Below the pieces are notes generated by a model. That model saw nothing but the letters and a program-made list of their open reading frames with translations, made no database searches and was not told the DNA's origin. DNA of 64,000 nucleotides from Cydia pomonella (Eukaryota; Arthropoda; Insecta; Lepidoptera; Tortricidae). The DNA lies in assembly GCF_033807575.1 (NCBI RefSeq), contig NC_084715.1, positions 12,015,349 through 12,079,348 on the forward strand, in the 5' to 3' direction. The translations under genes and the position numbers were made by a program. Positions within the stretch are counted from its first letter, which is position 1; every line of letters starts with the position of its first letter. Shown here piece after piece: positions 12,364 through 23,459 of the stretch.

Positions 12364-12543
12364 CGGGGTAGGTGTAACTGGCCTTTATATTAGGGCTTGT
12401 TTATACATTGATTAGTACATATTTAGTGCGAGTACCTACATACATTTGCCACTAATCACAAGTAGCAAATGTATAAACTCGCAATAAACACTAATCAATG
12501 TGTAAACAGTCCCAAATGTAAAGGCAAGTTACACTTACCTTGT
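12364..12543. mobile_element. Palindromic MITE (about 180 bp)
   Basis: The left half, from GGTAGGTGTAACTGGCC, is mirrored by the right half ending GGCAAGTTACACTTACC. The inverted match is high over most of the element, including the CACATTGATTAGTG-type segment and the CATTTGCCACT/AGTAGCAAATG centre. The whole element would fold into one long hairpin. No coding capacity. Confidence 0.75.
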
Positions 12544-15346
12544 AGCGTCACTTCGTTCTTAATTAGTAAGCAAATAGGTAAGGGCAATTTGTTGTTTATC
12601 ATAATGACACTATTTAACCCGACTACAGCCAAACCAGAAGGATGGGTTATGCTTTTAACAGTCAGCGTATGCATTTATGGTTTATATATGTTGGTGTCGA
12701 GTGATATTGAATTTTATTACATTCTTCGTAAAAATAATCATTTTTGTTTTGGAAAGCATCTTAAACACGCACATATAAAAACTCTTATTTTTACAAAAGT
12801 GTATTTTTAAATTGTATTTAATTACACCGTCCAGTAAGCTCTCACGGAAGGGAACAAAAGACGAACGAAATAAAAACACACTCACTGGAGAGGTAGAGCG
12901 TTGACCTCCGCCCCTGGTCGCGTTTGATAAGCCGGTTAATGGGCCGTGCTGCTAACAATGACTTCCATTGATACACGCTACTATATAAATTTTGTGCCAT
13001 TGATACGCCATTCATCTGATAAAATACTCTTTTCATTGGTTCACTGATTTTGCCGTACTACCTACCTGACATATTATACCAACGGGTTCGGCATTTATAC
13101 ATATATCTTGATCTTTTTCATAAGGAATGCTGATAAAGTGCTAATTAGGTTATATAGGCGGTTTTCAGAATGGCGATGGCAGCCGTATCCTGGTAAAAAT
13201 CCCGCAGATTTTTTTTTTTAATAAGGTCCATTCTACACAAGATTTATTTTTGTGTCATTTTATAAATCTTCTATAAGTTTAATAGTTGCTGTTTTGAAAA
13301 CTATAAAATAAGCTAACCCATAAAATATTTATTTATGAGTTTGTCTGGTCAGGCTTATTATAGATACCAAGTGACATTATTGTAAGCTGTTATACAGCGA
13401 AGTAAAGAATTAAAGATACTGCAATGCTAAGCCGATAGTTAATCATGTTTGCTAATTTCGCTGCGTAAGAGTAATAAGAATGTGAAATAATGTTTTTGCG
13501 TATCATGCTCGTTTAGATGTTTGCATGGAATTACGAAATGTTCATTGTTTCAATGTTAACAAACTCAGAGTTTAGAAATCCGGCCAGCACTCCCGTGAGA
13601 GTCGTGCGAATTATAATCCGTCTCATTAGCTACAAAATGTCCGCTTTCTTTCTATACAGTCTGCGTCAAATTTACTTTTACCCTTGTGCACTTTATTCCA
13701 TTGTAATAAGGCGAAAACTGTATACTTACGAATCTGTGACGTTGATCGTACGTAAAAAGAGGCGGCGATTGAAAGTTCATCGAGCATCAAGTACAATAGC
13801 GGACAACGATGACACCGTCTTATCGACCATCGAGAGCCGAGTCACTGCCCATACAATCCTCTTAATTACAATAATTTCCGTACTAAACCCATCCAAAGTG
13901 AAAGTATTCTGGTTCCGATGGTCACACGCTTGGCAAGTTCAATGGCTTGATTAAGAGCTATTAAAAATGTGTAATATTTGTAATAGCTTTTGCTTTCGTT
14001 CGGAATAGCGGAGGCGAGGTGGTCTGGTCTGTGTCGTAATCCGCATAATCGTGCGCTGGCCGGTGCTTGTAGACTTCCTTCGAGTACGTTACTGTTACTG
14101 TACAAAGCTCAGTCTCCGCCCTCGGCAGATCGTGTCGCCTATGGATGATGAATTCCTGTGATTTATGCTTAAATACTACTTAGTTGAACACTTATCTGAC
14201 ATATACAGATCCCGCACGTAGGTACATAACCTTAGGTAGATCATATTTTTATCTGTAACTGGAACATATCTCCACACTCCTTAGTATGTTTCATTATGTT
14301 TTCAAGAGTTTAAACTCGCTTTTCATTTTAATTGACGTGTAGGACAAAGTTCTATTAATCCAAAAACCTGTTTAATTTTCCTTTGTTCTGTGTCTACAGT
14401 TTTTTTTCGAATGCATCCTGTAAATATACCTCAGAACAGAACCTACAGAATATATACAGATATACAAGTATTCGAAAAAGAAAATGATTAAGAACGAGAA
14501 TCAGTCCAAAGTGCTAGTTTACGTTAGTAACAATAATACCCTGTAGAGCCGAGGACTCGAGGATAAAATGTTCGGATATGATCAATTCAAAGCTTTACAT
14601 ATTAAAGGTTCATTATTTTGCAAACATAATGCAGTGAATGGCAGGTCTTAAGTGAATGTAATGTCGATAAGTGAAATCATACTTATCATGTTTTATTTTT
14701 ATAAACATAACATTTAACTCCTTTTAATTCTATGAATTATAATTTATAGTTTGCAGTCGCGGTCTAGTTGTTAATTATCTCCGCGCGGCATTTCTTATTA
14801 AGGTTTACGTTTAACTATTCAAACTTGTTACTTATCATTATCTTGATGCTTATTTAAGTGCATTTCAAAAGAACTCATAGAAACTTTACTACAAGTAATC
14901 TCCATAAGTAATTTCCATCGGCACTCGTACAAAGGAAGGGCTAAAAGGATTCTTGCTCCTCAACTTTATGTCTTTAACCTCCAGAGCTCGGGAGATAAAT
15001 GGATTTTGAAATAGGAAAAAAAACGCCTTGCCGGGAGAAAGTATAGAAAATTTGAGACGAGATGAGCGAGTGGGAGTAAACGAATGAGTAAACCATTTTA
15101 GAAAACGAATGCGTCCATAAATCTTCACCGCACCAAAATACATATATGAGAACTTTATTAGAACAATCGGTAATCAGTGTGTAACGTAACTTTCGTATTA
15201 CGCAACATCATTTCATTCAATATATTTGACAAATAGTCGTCCGCACCCTGTTTGCGACAATGCTGGTTTTCTGGAACCTCATCATCATATAATAAGTCAA
15301 TCAATCAACGAGATTATTCTATTACGGCATCTCGCATTCAAATTAG
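12544..15346. other. 2.8 kb without a recognised gene
   Basis: A 145-codon frame at 13517-13954 (+) crosses GC-richer sequence but shows no domain. The patch at about 13980-14150 is GC-rich on a small scale and might be promoter-like; no splice or start evidence supports it. Confidence 0.4.
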
Positions 15347-15458
15347 CGGAGCGTGACCAGAGTCTGCTTGGGCAAATACAACAATACACGGCGTTCCTGC
15401 AGTGCGGCACTTTCACCGTGGACCTCCGAGCCCCGGGGCTCCGCGCCGCCGCTAGTCG
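15347..15458 (+). CDS. Candidate exon, gustatory-receptor-like (weak)
   Basis: A 112-nt block flanked by an acceptor-like ATTAG and a weak donor-like GTGACG translates as ERDQSLLGQIQQYTAFLQ then CGTFTVDLRAPGLRAAAS. In insect gustatory receptors the segment before the last membrane helix commonly has the shape F-x-A-C-G-F-F-x-x-D/N, followed by a helix beginning TTYLV. The CGTFTVDL motif resembles it. Base composition is distinctly more GC-rich than the flanks. I found no neighbouring exon carrying the expected TYxxxLxQ helix, so this may be an isolated relic or chance. Confidence 0.22.
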
Positions 15459-16563
15459 GTGACGATACCGACAGTGCAGTTTCATAAAATTACATACTTT
15501 GAGACATACAGTACCGGTACTGTATAATATATCACCTTAATGTCTTAAAGATTATAGTACATTTTTTACATATCGATCGAATCTAGAATGTTTGCCCCAC
15601 CTGATGTTGATATAGAATGAATTCAAAAAGTAATATATGTATAAACTTTATTATATTTGTACTAATTAAATACTTTATGTTCATAATGATTAATATTAGA
15701 ATGTGACGCCATTCGGATCCTTTTCTTTCGCATAATTATCGAAATTCATAATGTAATGATAGTCATATTATCAGTAGTCATAACTCTGAAACCGTTAACT
15801 TTTCAGGAATTTCCATAGGTTATCCTATGGATAGGTTAGGTTAGGTTTGTTTTATGGCAATCCTTACGCGAAAGCAAAAGTTACGCGTTTTTGAGAAAAA
15901 CCAAATTATGGCTAACGAAAATGCGGACAAACAATACATTATGACTTAAAACTTTATGGGAAACAATAGAGACCCGACGCCATTTGTCATTAATTCATTA
16001 CGTATGTTCTAGGTGAGGCTTCTTCTGCGCAATTAGTTGGCAACGTACCTAATATGAAGCCATAAAAGTTTCCTTAATAATTCTTAAGGTAAATTTGGAG
16101 ATTAAAAGCATAAATTTATTTCCAAAAACTTGTATGCAAAAGGAATCATTCAAAAATATACGACTCTCATAACTTCCAACAAATTAAAGACGCTACATGT
16201 TTTATTTTATTGTACATTCGATATGAATCTTCGTAATTCATCGCCCGGCATCAACAAGGTTTCATCTACAAAGCGGCGCCGCCTGAGAATAACTGTTCCA
16301 TACACCTAAACATCAAACCAAAATTGGGGTACGTCATAAACGAAGGCTTTTTAGTAACCGGTTCTTACTGTTACCAAGTTGGCATAAGCTTACGTGAACG
16401 ATATAACACTAAGTACCCGCGCACCCACATGCATTCACAGAATTACATGCTAGATAGAGCATTTAAAAACATTTGCCATTCACCACGAATTTGTGGTCCC
16501 ATACTGATTTAGCGCGAGTCACGAGAAAGATGCCTGCAAGTTGCTATAATTATTACCTACTAA
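15459..16563. other. No feature recognised
   Basis: AT-rich sequence; short frames only. A small tandem of AGGTTA occurs near 15826-15845. Confidence 0.45.
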
Positions 16564-16669
16564 TATAGTCTGATTTTGTGTTACGTCCATTGCGGCATTT
16601 GAACGGTCGATTATCTAAAATCTAGAGATTTTTTGCAAGGTCTGTAGATGCCATTAAAATCAGACTATA
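16564..16669. mobile_element. Short inverted-repeat element
   Basis: TATAGTCTGATTTT at 16564-16577 is the exact reverse complement of AAAATCAGACTATA at 16656-16669, with weak further similarity inward. Size and layout suit a MITE of about 106 bp. Only one copy is seen in the window. Confidence 0.45.
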
Positions 16670-16909
16670 GTTTATTGACTTGTGCAGTTTATGTCTTTTG
16701 TTTTAATGTCTTACAATTTGTGACGGTTTGGCTTTAGCGGTAAAAAGTTATTAAAATTTTTAAGTTGTTAAATTCACGATGACAACGATTACGCGCTTCA
16801 GCGGCAGAGAAAAACATACAATTGTCGTAGTACTTGTTGTAAATTGGGACAAAATTAGTTTACGCTTGCGGCATGGCACTAAATATTAGATAATATAGTT
16901 AGATACTAG

Positions 16910-17304
16910 CAAAGAGAATTTGAAATAGAGGTGTATTGTTAAAGAAAACTTAGTAGCGACGTAAATTTACTGCCATCTTTCGACACATAATTAATACTTT
17001 TAGAACGCCATTTGACTTTGATCCTTATTCTTTCACTGATATTGTGTTCAAATATCAAAAAGTGGGGCCATCTAATAGATCCAAGGCCAAAGGTATAGCA
17101 GCGTGGTTTCGAGCGATGGCGCCATAACCTATAGGTATATAGGCCCGGTAAGATGGCGCCACTTTTTGATATTCAACGTATTAGTGAAAGAATAAGTATC
17201 AAATGGCGTTCTTAAACTTTTAATTATGTGTCGAAAGATGGCAGTAAATTTACGTAGCTACAAAGTTTTCTTTGACTATACACCTCTATTTCAAATTCTC
17301 TTTG
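16910..17304. mobile_element. MITE with about 160-bp inverted arms
   Basis: The arms 16910-17073 and 17151-17304 are inverted copies with small indels. Shared landmarks are CAAAGAGAATTTGAAATAGA at the tip, GTAAATTTACTGCCATC, GTCGAAAGATGG (inverse), and CAAAAAGTGG next to the 77-bp centre. There is no protein-coding capacity. The right tip lies about 44 bp from an AATAAA signal that may terminate the gene called at 17498-17706. Target-site duplications are not obvious. Confidence 0.8.
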
Positions 17305-17347
17305 GATATAAGAGATTTAATATATTATACCTTGTGATCTAAAGCCT

Positions 17348-17353
17348 TTATTT
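17348..17353 (-). terminator. Poly(A) signal AATAAA
   Basis: AATAAA on the minus strand about 145 nt downstream of the stop codon at 17498, a normal distance for a short 3' untranslated region. It is the main support, with the acceptor, for the exon at 17498-17706. Confidence 0.45.
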
Positions 17354-17497
17354 CGTTATTCATAAACGTTTGTCAAATCTAACAAACTGTTAATAATGTT
17401 TGTTCCTATCCTTACAAAGAGACAAAATTTAACGAAAGTTTTTTTTAAGTAAGAGGTTGCTAAGTTTTATGAGTAGGTAAGGGGGTTAGTATTTGCT

Positions 17498-17706
17498 TCA
17501 AAAAACGCAGTCTTTGGAGAGGTAATCTAGAGTATGTTGTACATTCTTTCGTGTTTTGCTTGTAAATGTGGCTACGTTTTGTATGCCTTGGGCGAGACGC
17601 TCCGTTAACCTTGCTATCTTCATTGCATGTCGCATGCTTGGCGACATCACATCACCGTTACATGTGCAACTAGAATCCTTGGATTTCTTGTTGAGTCTGT
17701 TGCCCA
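17498..17706 (-). CDS. Candidate terminal coding exon, unknown gene
   Basis: On the minus strand a good pyrimidine-rich acceptor (TCTCTCTCAGTGTTTAGTTTACAG) precedes an open frame of about 69 codons ending in TGA. The first two bases complete a split codon. The product begins GNRLNKKSKDSSCTCNGDVM and continues with a basic segment, MRHAMKIARLTERLAQGIQ, ending YLSKDCVF. The basic, probably helical segment has few hydrophobic runs; no signal peptide or membrane segment is visible. Codons are rich in G/C at the third position compared with the flanks. An AATAAA lies about 145 nt downstream. I do not recognise the family. Upstream exons were not identified. It could be a retained remnant of a transposon gene. 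Confidence 0.45.
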
Positions 17707-18430
17707 CTGTAAACTAAACACTGAGAGAGATAGAATATAGTATATACAATTTTGGTGTCATTGTTTTTTGGGTATAGAACAGCATATCCTGCCATCACTG
17801 GCGTAGAAATATATAAATATGGAATACATTAACAACAAGAATTCAAGTTTGTATTTGTATCTAGTGGGCCGTTGTGAGATCTTCGACTGCAATCTACACA
17901 GTAGTGGATTATTTCTAACAAACAAACAAATTTATTTTATATACATACATGCCAGGGGTAATTACCTTTAGCGAACGTAATAGTGGTTTGCAGCTTTCCC
18001 GGCGGTACACCGCGCAAAAGGCTTTAATGCATTTTTCTGCACCATAAAATATCATAAATTTAAATTTCTTCGTCATGTCTTGAAACGTCAAACTTAAGTC
18101 AATTTCAATTTGTTTACGTCAAATAGGAACACTTATTTCACCTTTTTTTCAATCGAAAGAAATATCTCGGTCAAATTTTGTTATAAAACGCATTGCCATA
18201 GAAAGTCGAAGCTTCGTCACAACGTAACAGTCACACGTCGTACCTAAATAAGTTAGTTTGTAAGCACACAAAAGCAAAACACGTAATCTGTTTGTATTAA
18301 ACTTATTGCGAATAAATAGAACACAGCAAACACAGATCCATTAGGACATAAGTTAGCTAACTCACCCCTACACGGCTCACCGGCCATAGGGACATTTATG
18401 TAGTACACAAAGTAGGCAAATAAATGATAT
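17707..18430. other. Intergenic or intronic stretch
   Basis: Near 17920-17950 the minus strand reads AAAATAAATTTGTTTGTTTG, which looks like a LINE 3' tail with a short TTTG repeat, but no other part was identified. The segment 18355-18430 ends in ATAAATGATATTCTGATT and may be the 3' end of an element whose tail is the hexanucleotide tract that follows. Confidence 0.4.
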
Positions 18431-18456
18431 TCTGATTCTGATTCTGATTCTGATTC
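18431..18456 (+). repeat. (TCTGAT)n microsatellite
   Basis: About four tandem hexamers TCTGAT. The position directly after an A-rich AATAAATGAT context suggests the tail of a retroelement on the plus strand. Confidence 0.7.
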
Positions 18457-18870
18457 GTACCTATAAAAATAATATAGTGTTGTGTTGTCTCTAGATTGTC
18501 GCTTATTGTGTCGTTTTTGTCACCCTTGATATATTCACGAATCGTGAATAATTTCATCGTGCGCGTTAGTCTACCACTGTCTAGACTGAAGAAATATTAT
18601 TTTAACTTGTTCAATTGATATCAATCCATCTGCGTTTAGCGTTCATTTTTCATGTTAGTATCATATTGACCTGTCGACGCCCCGTTGGATTTATATTCGA
18701 TCGATCATTGCATACAACGGTATCGGTTTCTTTTATAACACAGCGCAAAGTTTCCGTATGAATCTATCGCATGTTTATCACGATACTTACTAATGTGTAT
18801 TTATCTTACACTTGGTACATTTTTAAACAAGTGTAAGTTGCCCTGAGGGCCTGAGGGTACGTTTGTAAGA

Positions 18871-19009
18871 AATCTGAGGGCGTAACCAAGATGTCAATCG
18901 TTTGCGTCGTAGAGAACGAAACTCGCACTAATATATGAAGAGTGATAGAGAGACAGCACCGTTACGTTCGCTAAGGCGCTAACGATTGACAACATGGCTA
19001 GCCTCAGAT
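18871..19009. mobile_element. MITE H, copy 1
   Basis: The left end AATCTGAGGGCGTAACCA and the segment GATGTCAATCGTTTGCG are mirrored by CGCTAACGATTGACAACATG and GCCTCAGATC at the right end, with several mismatches. The core contains CTCGCACTAATAT and AGAGTGATA, which recur in the element at 42154-42300. Confidence 0.65.
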
Positions 19010-19445
19010 CTTCAAAAAAAGTTCATACCCGAAATTGGGACCATCCATAAAATATGTTACACGAATTTAACAATTTTGAGCTACCGTCCTTATTTGGACA
19101 CTACAAGTCCCAGTTCCATTTATTTTATACCACTTTGACTGGCCTGCCCTACGAGTATATATCACATTCGATATAGGTGCAGAAATGTGGAACGTTTTAC
19201 GATGCTGAGACGAACAGGCCTTTGTTCAGAGCAGGTCAAGGGAACCGCGATACCGAACCAAAAATATAAATTGGCACGAACCGCTGATATGGCAAGCTTT
19301 TGATTTCCTAACCGTACTCGCGAAATGTTTTGTCAAAACAATGGTTCTAAACATGGTCTCTGGGTACGGCTTTAGTTTCGTTTAATTCTTTACTCTGTCG
19401 TGAGCTTTTAATTAATTTCCTTTATTCATAAGTATGTAAATAAGT
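19010..19445. other. No feature recognised
   Basis: Unique-looking sequence between two mobile elements. Confidence 0.45.
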
Positions 19446-20907
19446 TTTTATTTTATTTTATTTTTATTTAGAATACAAACAGTCACATATACAAAATGGA
19501 TTTAAAGTGCAATGCAGTGTACTTACTATACTTAAGAATCATAGACCTGGAGGTTTATTATTAAGTACATAATGTTAACATACATACTAACAGCATAAAG
19601 AAAATGAAATCATGAGCCATACTTAAATTCTATTTACCAGTCTTCAGAGATAAATCGGTATCTAAACATCACATGAAACTCTTACGTGGAATGTAATAGG
19701 GCAGAAAAGAAAACAATAATAATAATAAATAATGAATGTGTCAAATTATATGGATGGTAAGTAGAAGATTGGTAAATACTAAATAGTTTTAATATTCATG
19801 TCTGTTTCATTAATTATCAGATAAGCTGTAATTTTTTATTTATTACTATTATCTGGTAGGTATTAGTATTAGGACAACCGGAAAGTTACATTTATTCATT
19901 GTATTATATTTTAATTATTTCAAATACCTATTTGAACTAAAACAGTTTACGTATAAGTATCATTTTGAGACTGGAACGAAGTGTGAAAAGGATCAATAGA
20001 GTAATTCTTGCGGGCAAAGCTGATGTAAAATAGAGATCTAGGACGTAGGGGGTGGTGCGGACAACTGAAAGTGACTAATTCTAAAAGATTCGGACATTTT
20101 ATCGCTCCTTTAAGAATTTCAAACAAGAAAATTACATCAAAATAGTGTCTTCGGTTATCAAGGGAAGGAACACAAAAGTGCTTCGCTGCTAACGAAGTAC
20201 GTTCATAATAATTACCCGTTCTGTAACAGAGTGATTTTAGAAAAATATTTTGGATCCTTTCCAGACGATCAATATGGACTTGGTACTGAGGCGTCCAAAC
20301 AACAGAACCAAATTCAAGTATACTCCTAAGAAAGGAATAGAATAATAGTTTATAAGTATTGGGGCGCCTGAAGGTCTCTCCGATCCTGAGAATCATCCCC
20401 AACTTCTTATAAGCTTGCTTACATATAATTATTATCAATATGTAAATTAAAATTTAATTCTGAGTCTAAAGTAACAGCTAAGTCTCTAATGGAAGATACA
20501 TATATATTTTTTCCAGCTAAGGTGTAATTTAAGGTGTAAGGAACGGATCATTCTTACGATTAAAGCTGATTATTAAACATTTATCAGTATTCAAGAAAAG
20601 ATGATTATCTGAACAGTAGAGGAAAAAGTTATCTAAATCATGCTGTAATGCATGGCAATCTGCTTCTGAGGACACAGCTTTGTATATTTTTGTGTTATCT
20701 GCATAGACGAGGTGCTCGGAGTTCCGAAAACAGGTTGCTGGTTGCCATGTCATTGACATATAAAATAAACAGTAAAGGAACAAGATGTGATCCTTGGGGT
20801 ACTTCGGAAGGTATAGGAAGAAAGCAGTTGTAAGTGTTTTGTTTCATTTGACATTGCAAGTTGATCAATCTATATATTTTAGCAATGAAATATCCACTTG
20901 AGATCAC
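19446..20907 (-). mobile_element. 5'-truncated LINE (non-LTR retrotransposon)
   Basis: On the minus strand the order is reverse-transcriptase fragment, C-terminal region, about 470 nt of untranslated sequence, then an A-rich tail of AATAA-type repeats at about 19446-19476. Lack of the endonuclease and N-terminal RT parts indicates 5' truncation at or beyond about 20907. The RT resembles the Jockey/CR1 group (VPQGSHL signature). Frameshifts make it inactive. Confidence 0.75.
19947..20907 (-). pseudogene. Reverse transcriptase C-terminal half, degenerate
   Basis: Three successive minus-strand frames form one RT remnant. The first (20695-20907) carries VPQGSHLVPLLFILYVNDM, the conserved block before the catalytic motif. 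The second (20529-20783) carries LVYADNTKIY, followed by DCHALQHDLDNFFLY and LNTDKCLIISF. The third (19947-20438) carries KKLGMILRIGETF and SILEFGSVVWTP, then HIDRLERIQNIFLKSL, the post-RT region typical of these LINEs. The catalytic YADD box reads YADN (about 20694-20705), so an essential aspartate is changed. At least two frameshifts separate the parts. Confidence 0.8.
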
Positions 20908-21046
20908 TTATCAGAACTGGATTTGACAATAATTAAGGGCAAAACTTGAAACTACATATTTACATATATCTATTTTTGAACAAAAAATAATTTTCCAAAT
21001 CGTACTCCGCACATACCGGAGTTCTGAGGTAACATACAAAAAAAAC

Positions 21047-21581
21047 AGCGGCCAAGTGCGAGTCGGACTCGCCCATGAAGGGTTCCGCACCATTTATGAC
21101 GTATTAAAAAAAAACTACTTACTAGATCTCGTTCAAACCAATTTTTGGTGGAAGTTTGCATGATAATGGTATATCATATATTTTTTTTAGATTTTTCATT
21201 CTGTTATTTTAGAAGTTACAGGGGGGGGACACAATTTTTTTCACTTTGGAAGTGTCTCTCGCGCAAACTATTCAGTTTAGAAAAAAATGATATTAGAAAC
21301 CTCAATATCATTTTTAAAGACCTATCCATAGATACCCCACACGTATGGGTTTGATGAAAAAATATTTTTTGAGTTTCAGTTCTAAGTAAAATTTATTGTA
21401 TTTTCTATTTTTGTGTAAAAATCCTAATGCGGTTCATAGAATACATCTACTTACCAAGTTTGAACAGTATAGCTCTTATAGTTTCGGAAAAAAGTGGCGG
21501 TGACAGAATCGGGCAGACAGACGGACATGACGAATCTATAAGGGTTCCGTTTTTTGCCATTTGGCTACGGAACCCTAAAAA
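21047..21581 (+). repeat. Family-B interspersed repeat, copy 1
   Basis: About 535 bp from AGCGGCCAAGTGCGAGTCGG to TTTGGCTACGGAACCCTAAA. Copies 2 and 3 (35191-36036, 37151-37699) are in the other orientation. AGGGTTCCG near the left end is the inverse of CGGAACCCT at the right end. It shares with family A the internal G-run plus GACACA block, the AAAGACCT...GATACCCCACAC block and the right-end motif, so A and B are diverged subfamilies. Nearest flanks (GAGGTAAC on the left, GTTACCTC on the right, each beside an A- or T-run) are themselves inverted. Confidence 0.8.
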
Positions 21582-21743
21582 CGGTCAGCATAAAATTTAT
21601 GTTGACCGTTTTTTTGTGTTACCTCGTATATAACCTCCTCCTTATGTTGAAATCGGTTAAAAAGTGATCGCGTGTAGAAATGATAGAACCTGACCAATAA
21701 AACCATTGATCTATGAGTCTTTATCTATGATGACAGATCCATA

Positions 21744-23171
21744 AATAGTAGATTGTTAACCAAGGGATGAAATGATGCCTTTCACCCGAGTTAAACACAC
21801 TACTTTTCATTTCGAATACGAGGAGAGTAAAATGCACACCATTTAAAAAAAACACCGCTAAGTATATACTTCAGTAGTATTTCTCGAGGGTACTTTTAAT
21901 TAACAATTTAGGTAAAAATATCGTTATTAATATATTTGGGGAGTTAATTATTAGAATTGAAATTGTACAATAAATTCATTAAAAACCAAAAATTCAATTG
22001 CTCACATTAAAAACCAAAAACACCGCTAAGTATAAACTTCATTAGTATTTCTCGAGGGTACTTTAAATTTTTTATTAATAATTTAGGTAAAAATATCGTT
22101 ATTAATGGAACAGGGAGTTAATTATCAGAATGGAAATTGTACAACAAATCCATTTAAAATCCAAATGTTACTTACTTATCGTAAAAGAAGAAGAAAACGT
22201 ATTTAGAAATTACAGTGCTCTGGAGCAGAAACGTATCCATTTCTGCACAATTTTTAGAACAACAACGACCCACTTTCATAGCATGAGAGCATTTCATAGA
22301 AATCTTTCTGAAGTATTAGGTTATTTTCTGTCCTTACGCCTACTGCACCTAAAAGCTAATATGCTAGTAGACTTTTTCACTTATGGCACAGAATCCTAGA
22401 ATAAAGTACTGAAACTGCTGTCTAAAATGAAAATCATTAGGAGGATGATGTACAGCCAGGGCCATTTGTAGATAGATTATTTATACGGCGTATGTTCTCA
22501 GTCCCAGTGGCCGAGATTCCCCACGCTGAATGAATACCAATAGCCGAACGAATAAGGAGAGTAACTGTCGCATTCAAATATATTAGCAGTGCTTGCACAG
22601 CGCGCTCCAGTTTCTTATATGTGCATGCTAATCAAAAGAAGAACTAATGCGTGTCGTACATGTCACGTGCGCGAGAAATTAGCGATGTTAATAAAATGTA
22701 GGGTAATCTTTATAATGGTATACATATAATGTCTTTAATGTACTTTTCATTTCTCATGCTCTGAAAGTGGGCCGTTGTTGTTCTAGAATGAGTGCAGAAA
22801 AGGTGCGTTTCTGCTCTAGAGCATTTTACTTTCCAAGTACTTTTTTTTTACGATTAGGAATTAAAATTAGGTTTTAAATGGATTTGTTGTACAATTTCCA
22901 TTCTGATATTTAACCCCGGGCTATTCCATAAATAACAATAATTTTACCTATATTGTTAATTGAAAGTACTCTCAAGAAATACTATAAAAGTTTAATACTT
23001 AATTATGTCTTTTAACGTGTATTTTATTTTATTCCTGTTCGAAATCAAAAGTACATTGTTTAACGCGGGTGAAAGGCATAATTTAAGCCTCGGACTATTG
23101 GCCCTCTCACTGCGTTCGAACCTCGACTGAAATGAGTGCCTTTTCATCCCTTGGTTAACAATCTACTATTA
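21744..23171. mobile_element. Foldback element C (about 1.43 kb)
   Basis: The ends AATAGTAGATTGTTAACC...GGGATGAAA are inverted copies. The similarity runs inwards through TTTCACCCG.GTTAAAC, GTAAAAAT, GGAAATTGTACAACAAATCC and GAGCAGAAACG to about 22290 on the left and about 22730 on the right. Each arm is roughly 450-550 bp. The left arm has an extra 168-bp tandem copy and the right arm has extra sequence near its tip. The centre (22290-22730) has no recognisable gene. A frame of 89 codons at 22130-22399 is arm sequence, not a gene. Confidence 0.7.
21848..22183 (+). repeat. Tandem duplication, 168-bp period
   Basis: AACACCGCTAAGTATA occurs at 21851 and again at 22019, followed in both by TATTTCTCGAGGGTACTTT and AGGTAAAAATATCGTTATT. 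The period is 168 bp, with two copies. The unit lies inside the left arm of foldback element C; the right arm holds only one equivalent. Confidence 0.8.
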
Positions 23172-23459
23172 TTTGGTGTTTTTTTGTTTTTTGGGACAAA
23201 TACGATTTGAAAACAATTTGATTTTGATAATACCTTCAAGGTAAGACTTTAAAGGAGTAGGTTACTTTGTCAATATAATCACTTTTTATAGGGACAATTG
23301 TAAATTAAAGCGCACTATTCACTGACAAACTGTCCTCAGTTTGCATGAAAAAATATGAATACTTACCACTTAAGTTAAGACATACGTCCTATGCCTGAAA
23401 TTTATTAGTACAAAAAGGACCCGAACCACGAAATCATTAATTAATAAACCATCATATGC
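23172..23459. other. No feature recognised
   Basis: Short gap between two inverted-repeat elements. Confidence 0.4.

Noticed and set aside
13517..13954. 145-codon plus-strand open frame
   Set aside because: No recognisable motif, and the protein is low in typical domain features; nothing in the flanks supports a gene.
14538..14560. TACCCTGTAGAGCCGA resembles the 5' part of miR-10
   Set aside because: The mature match breaks down after about 11 bases and no facing arm forms a precursor hairpin nearby.
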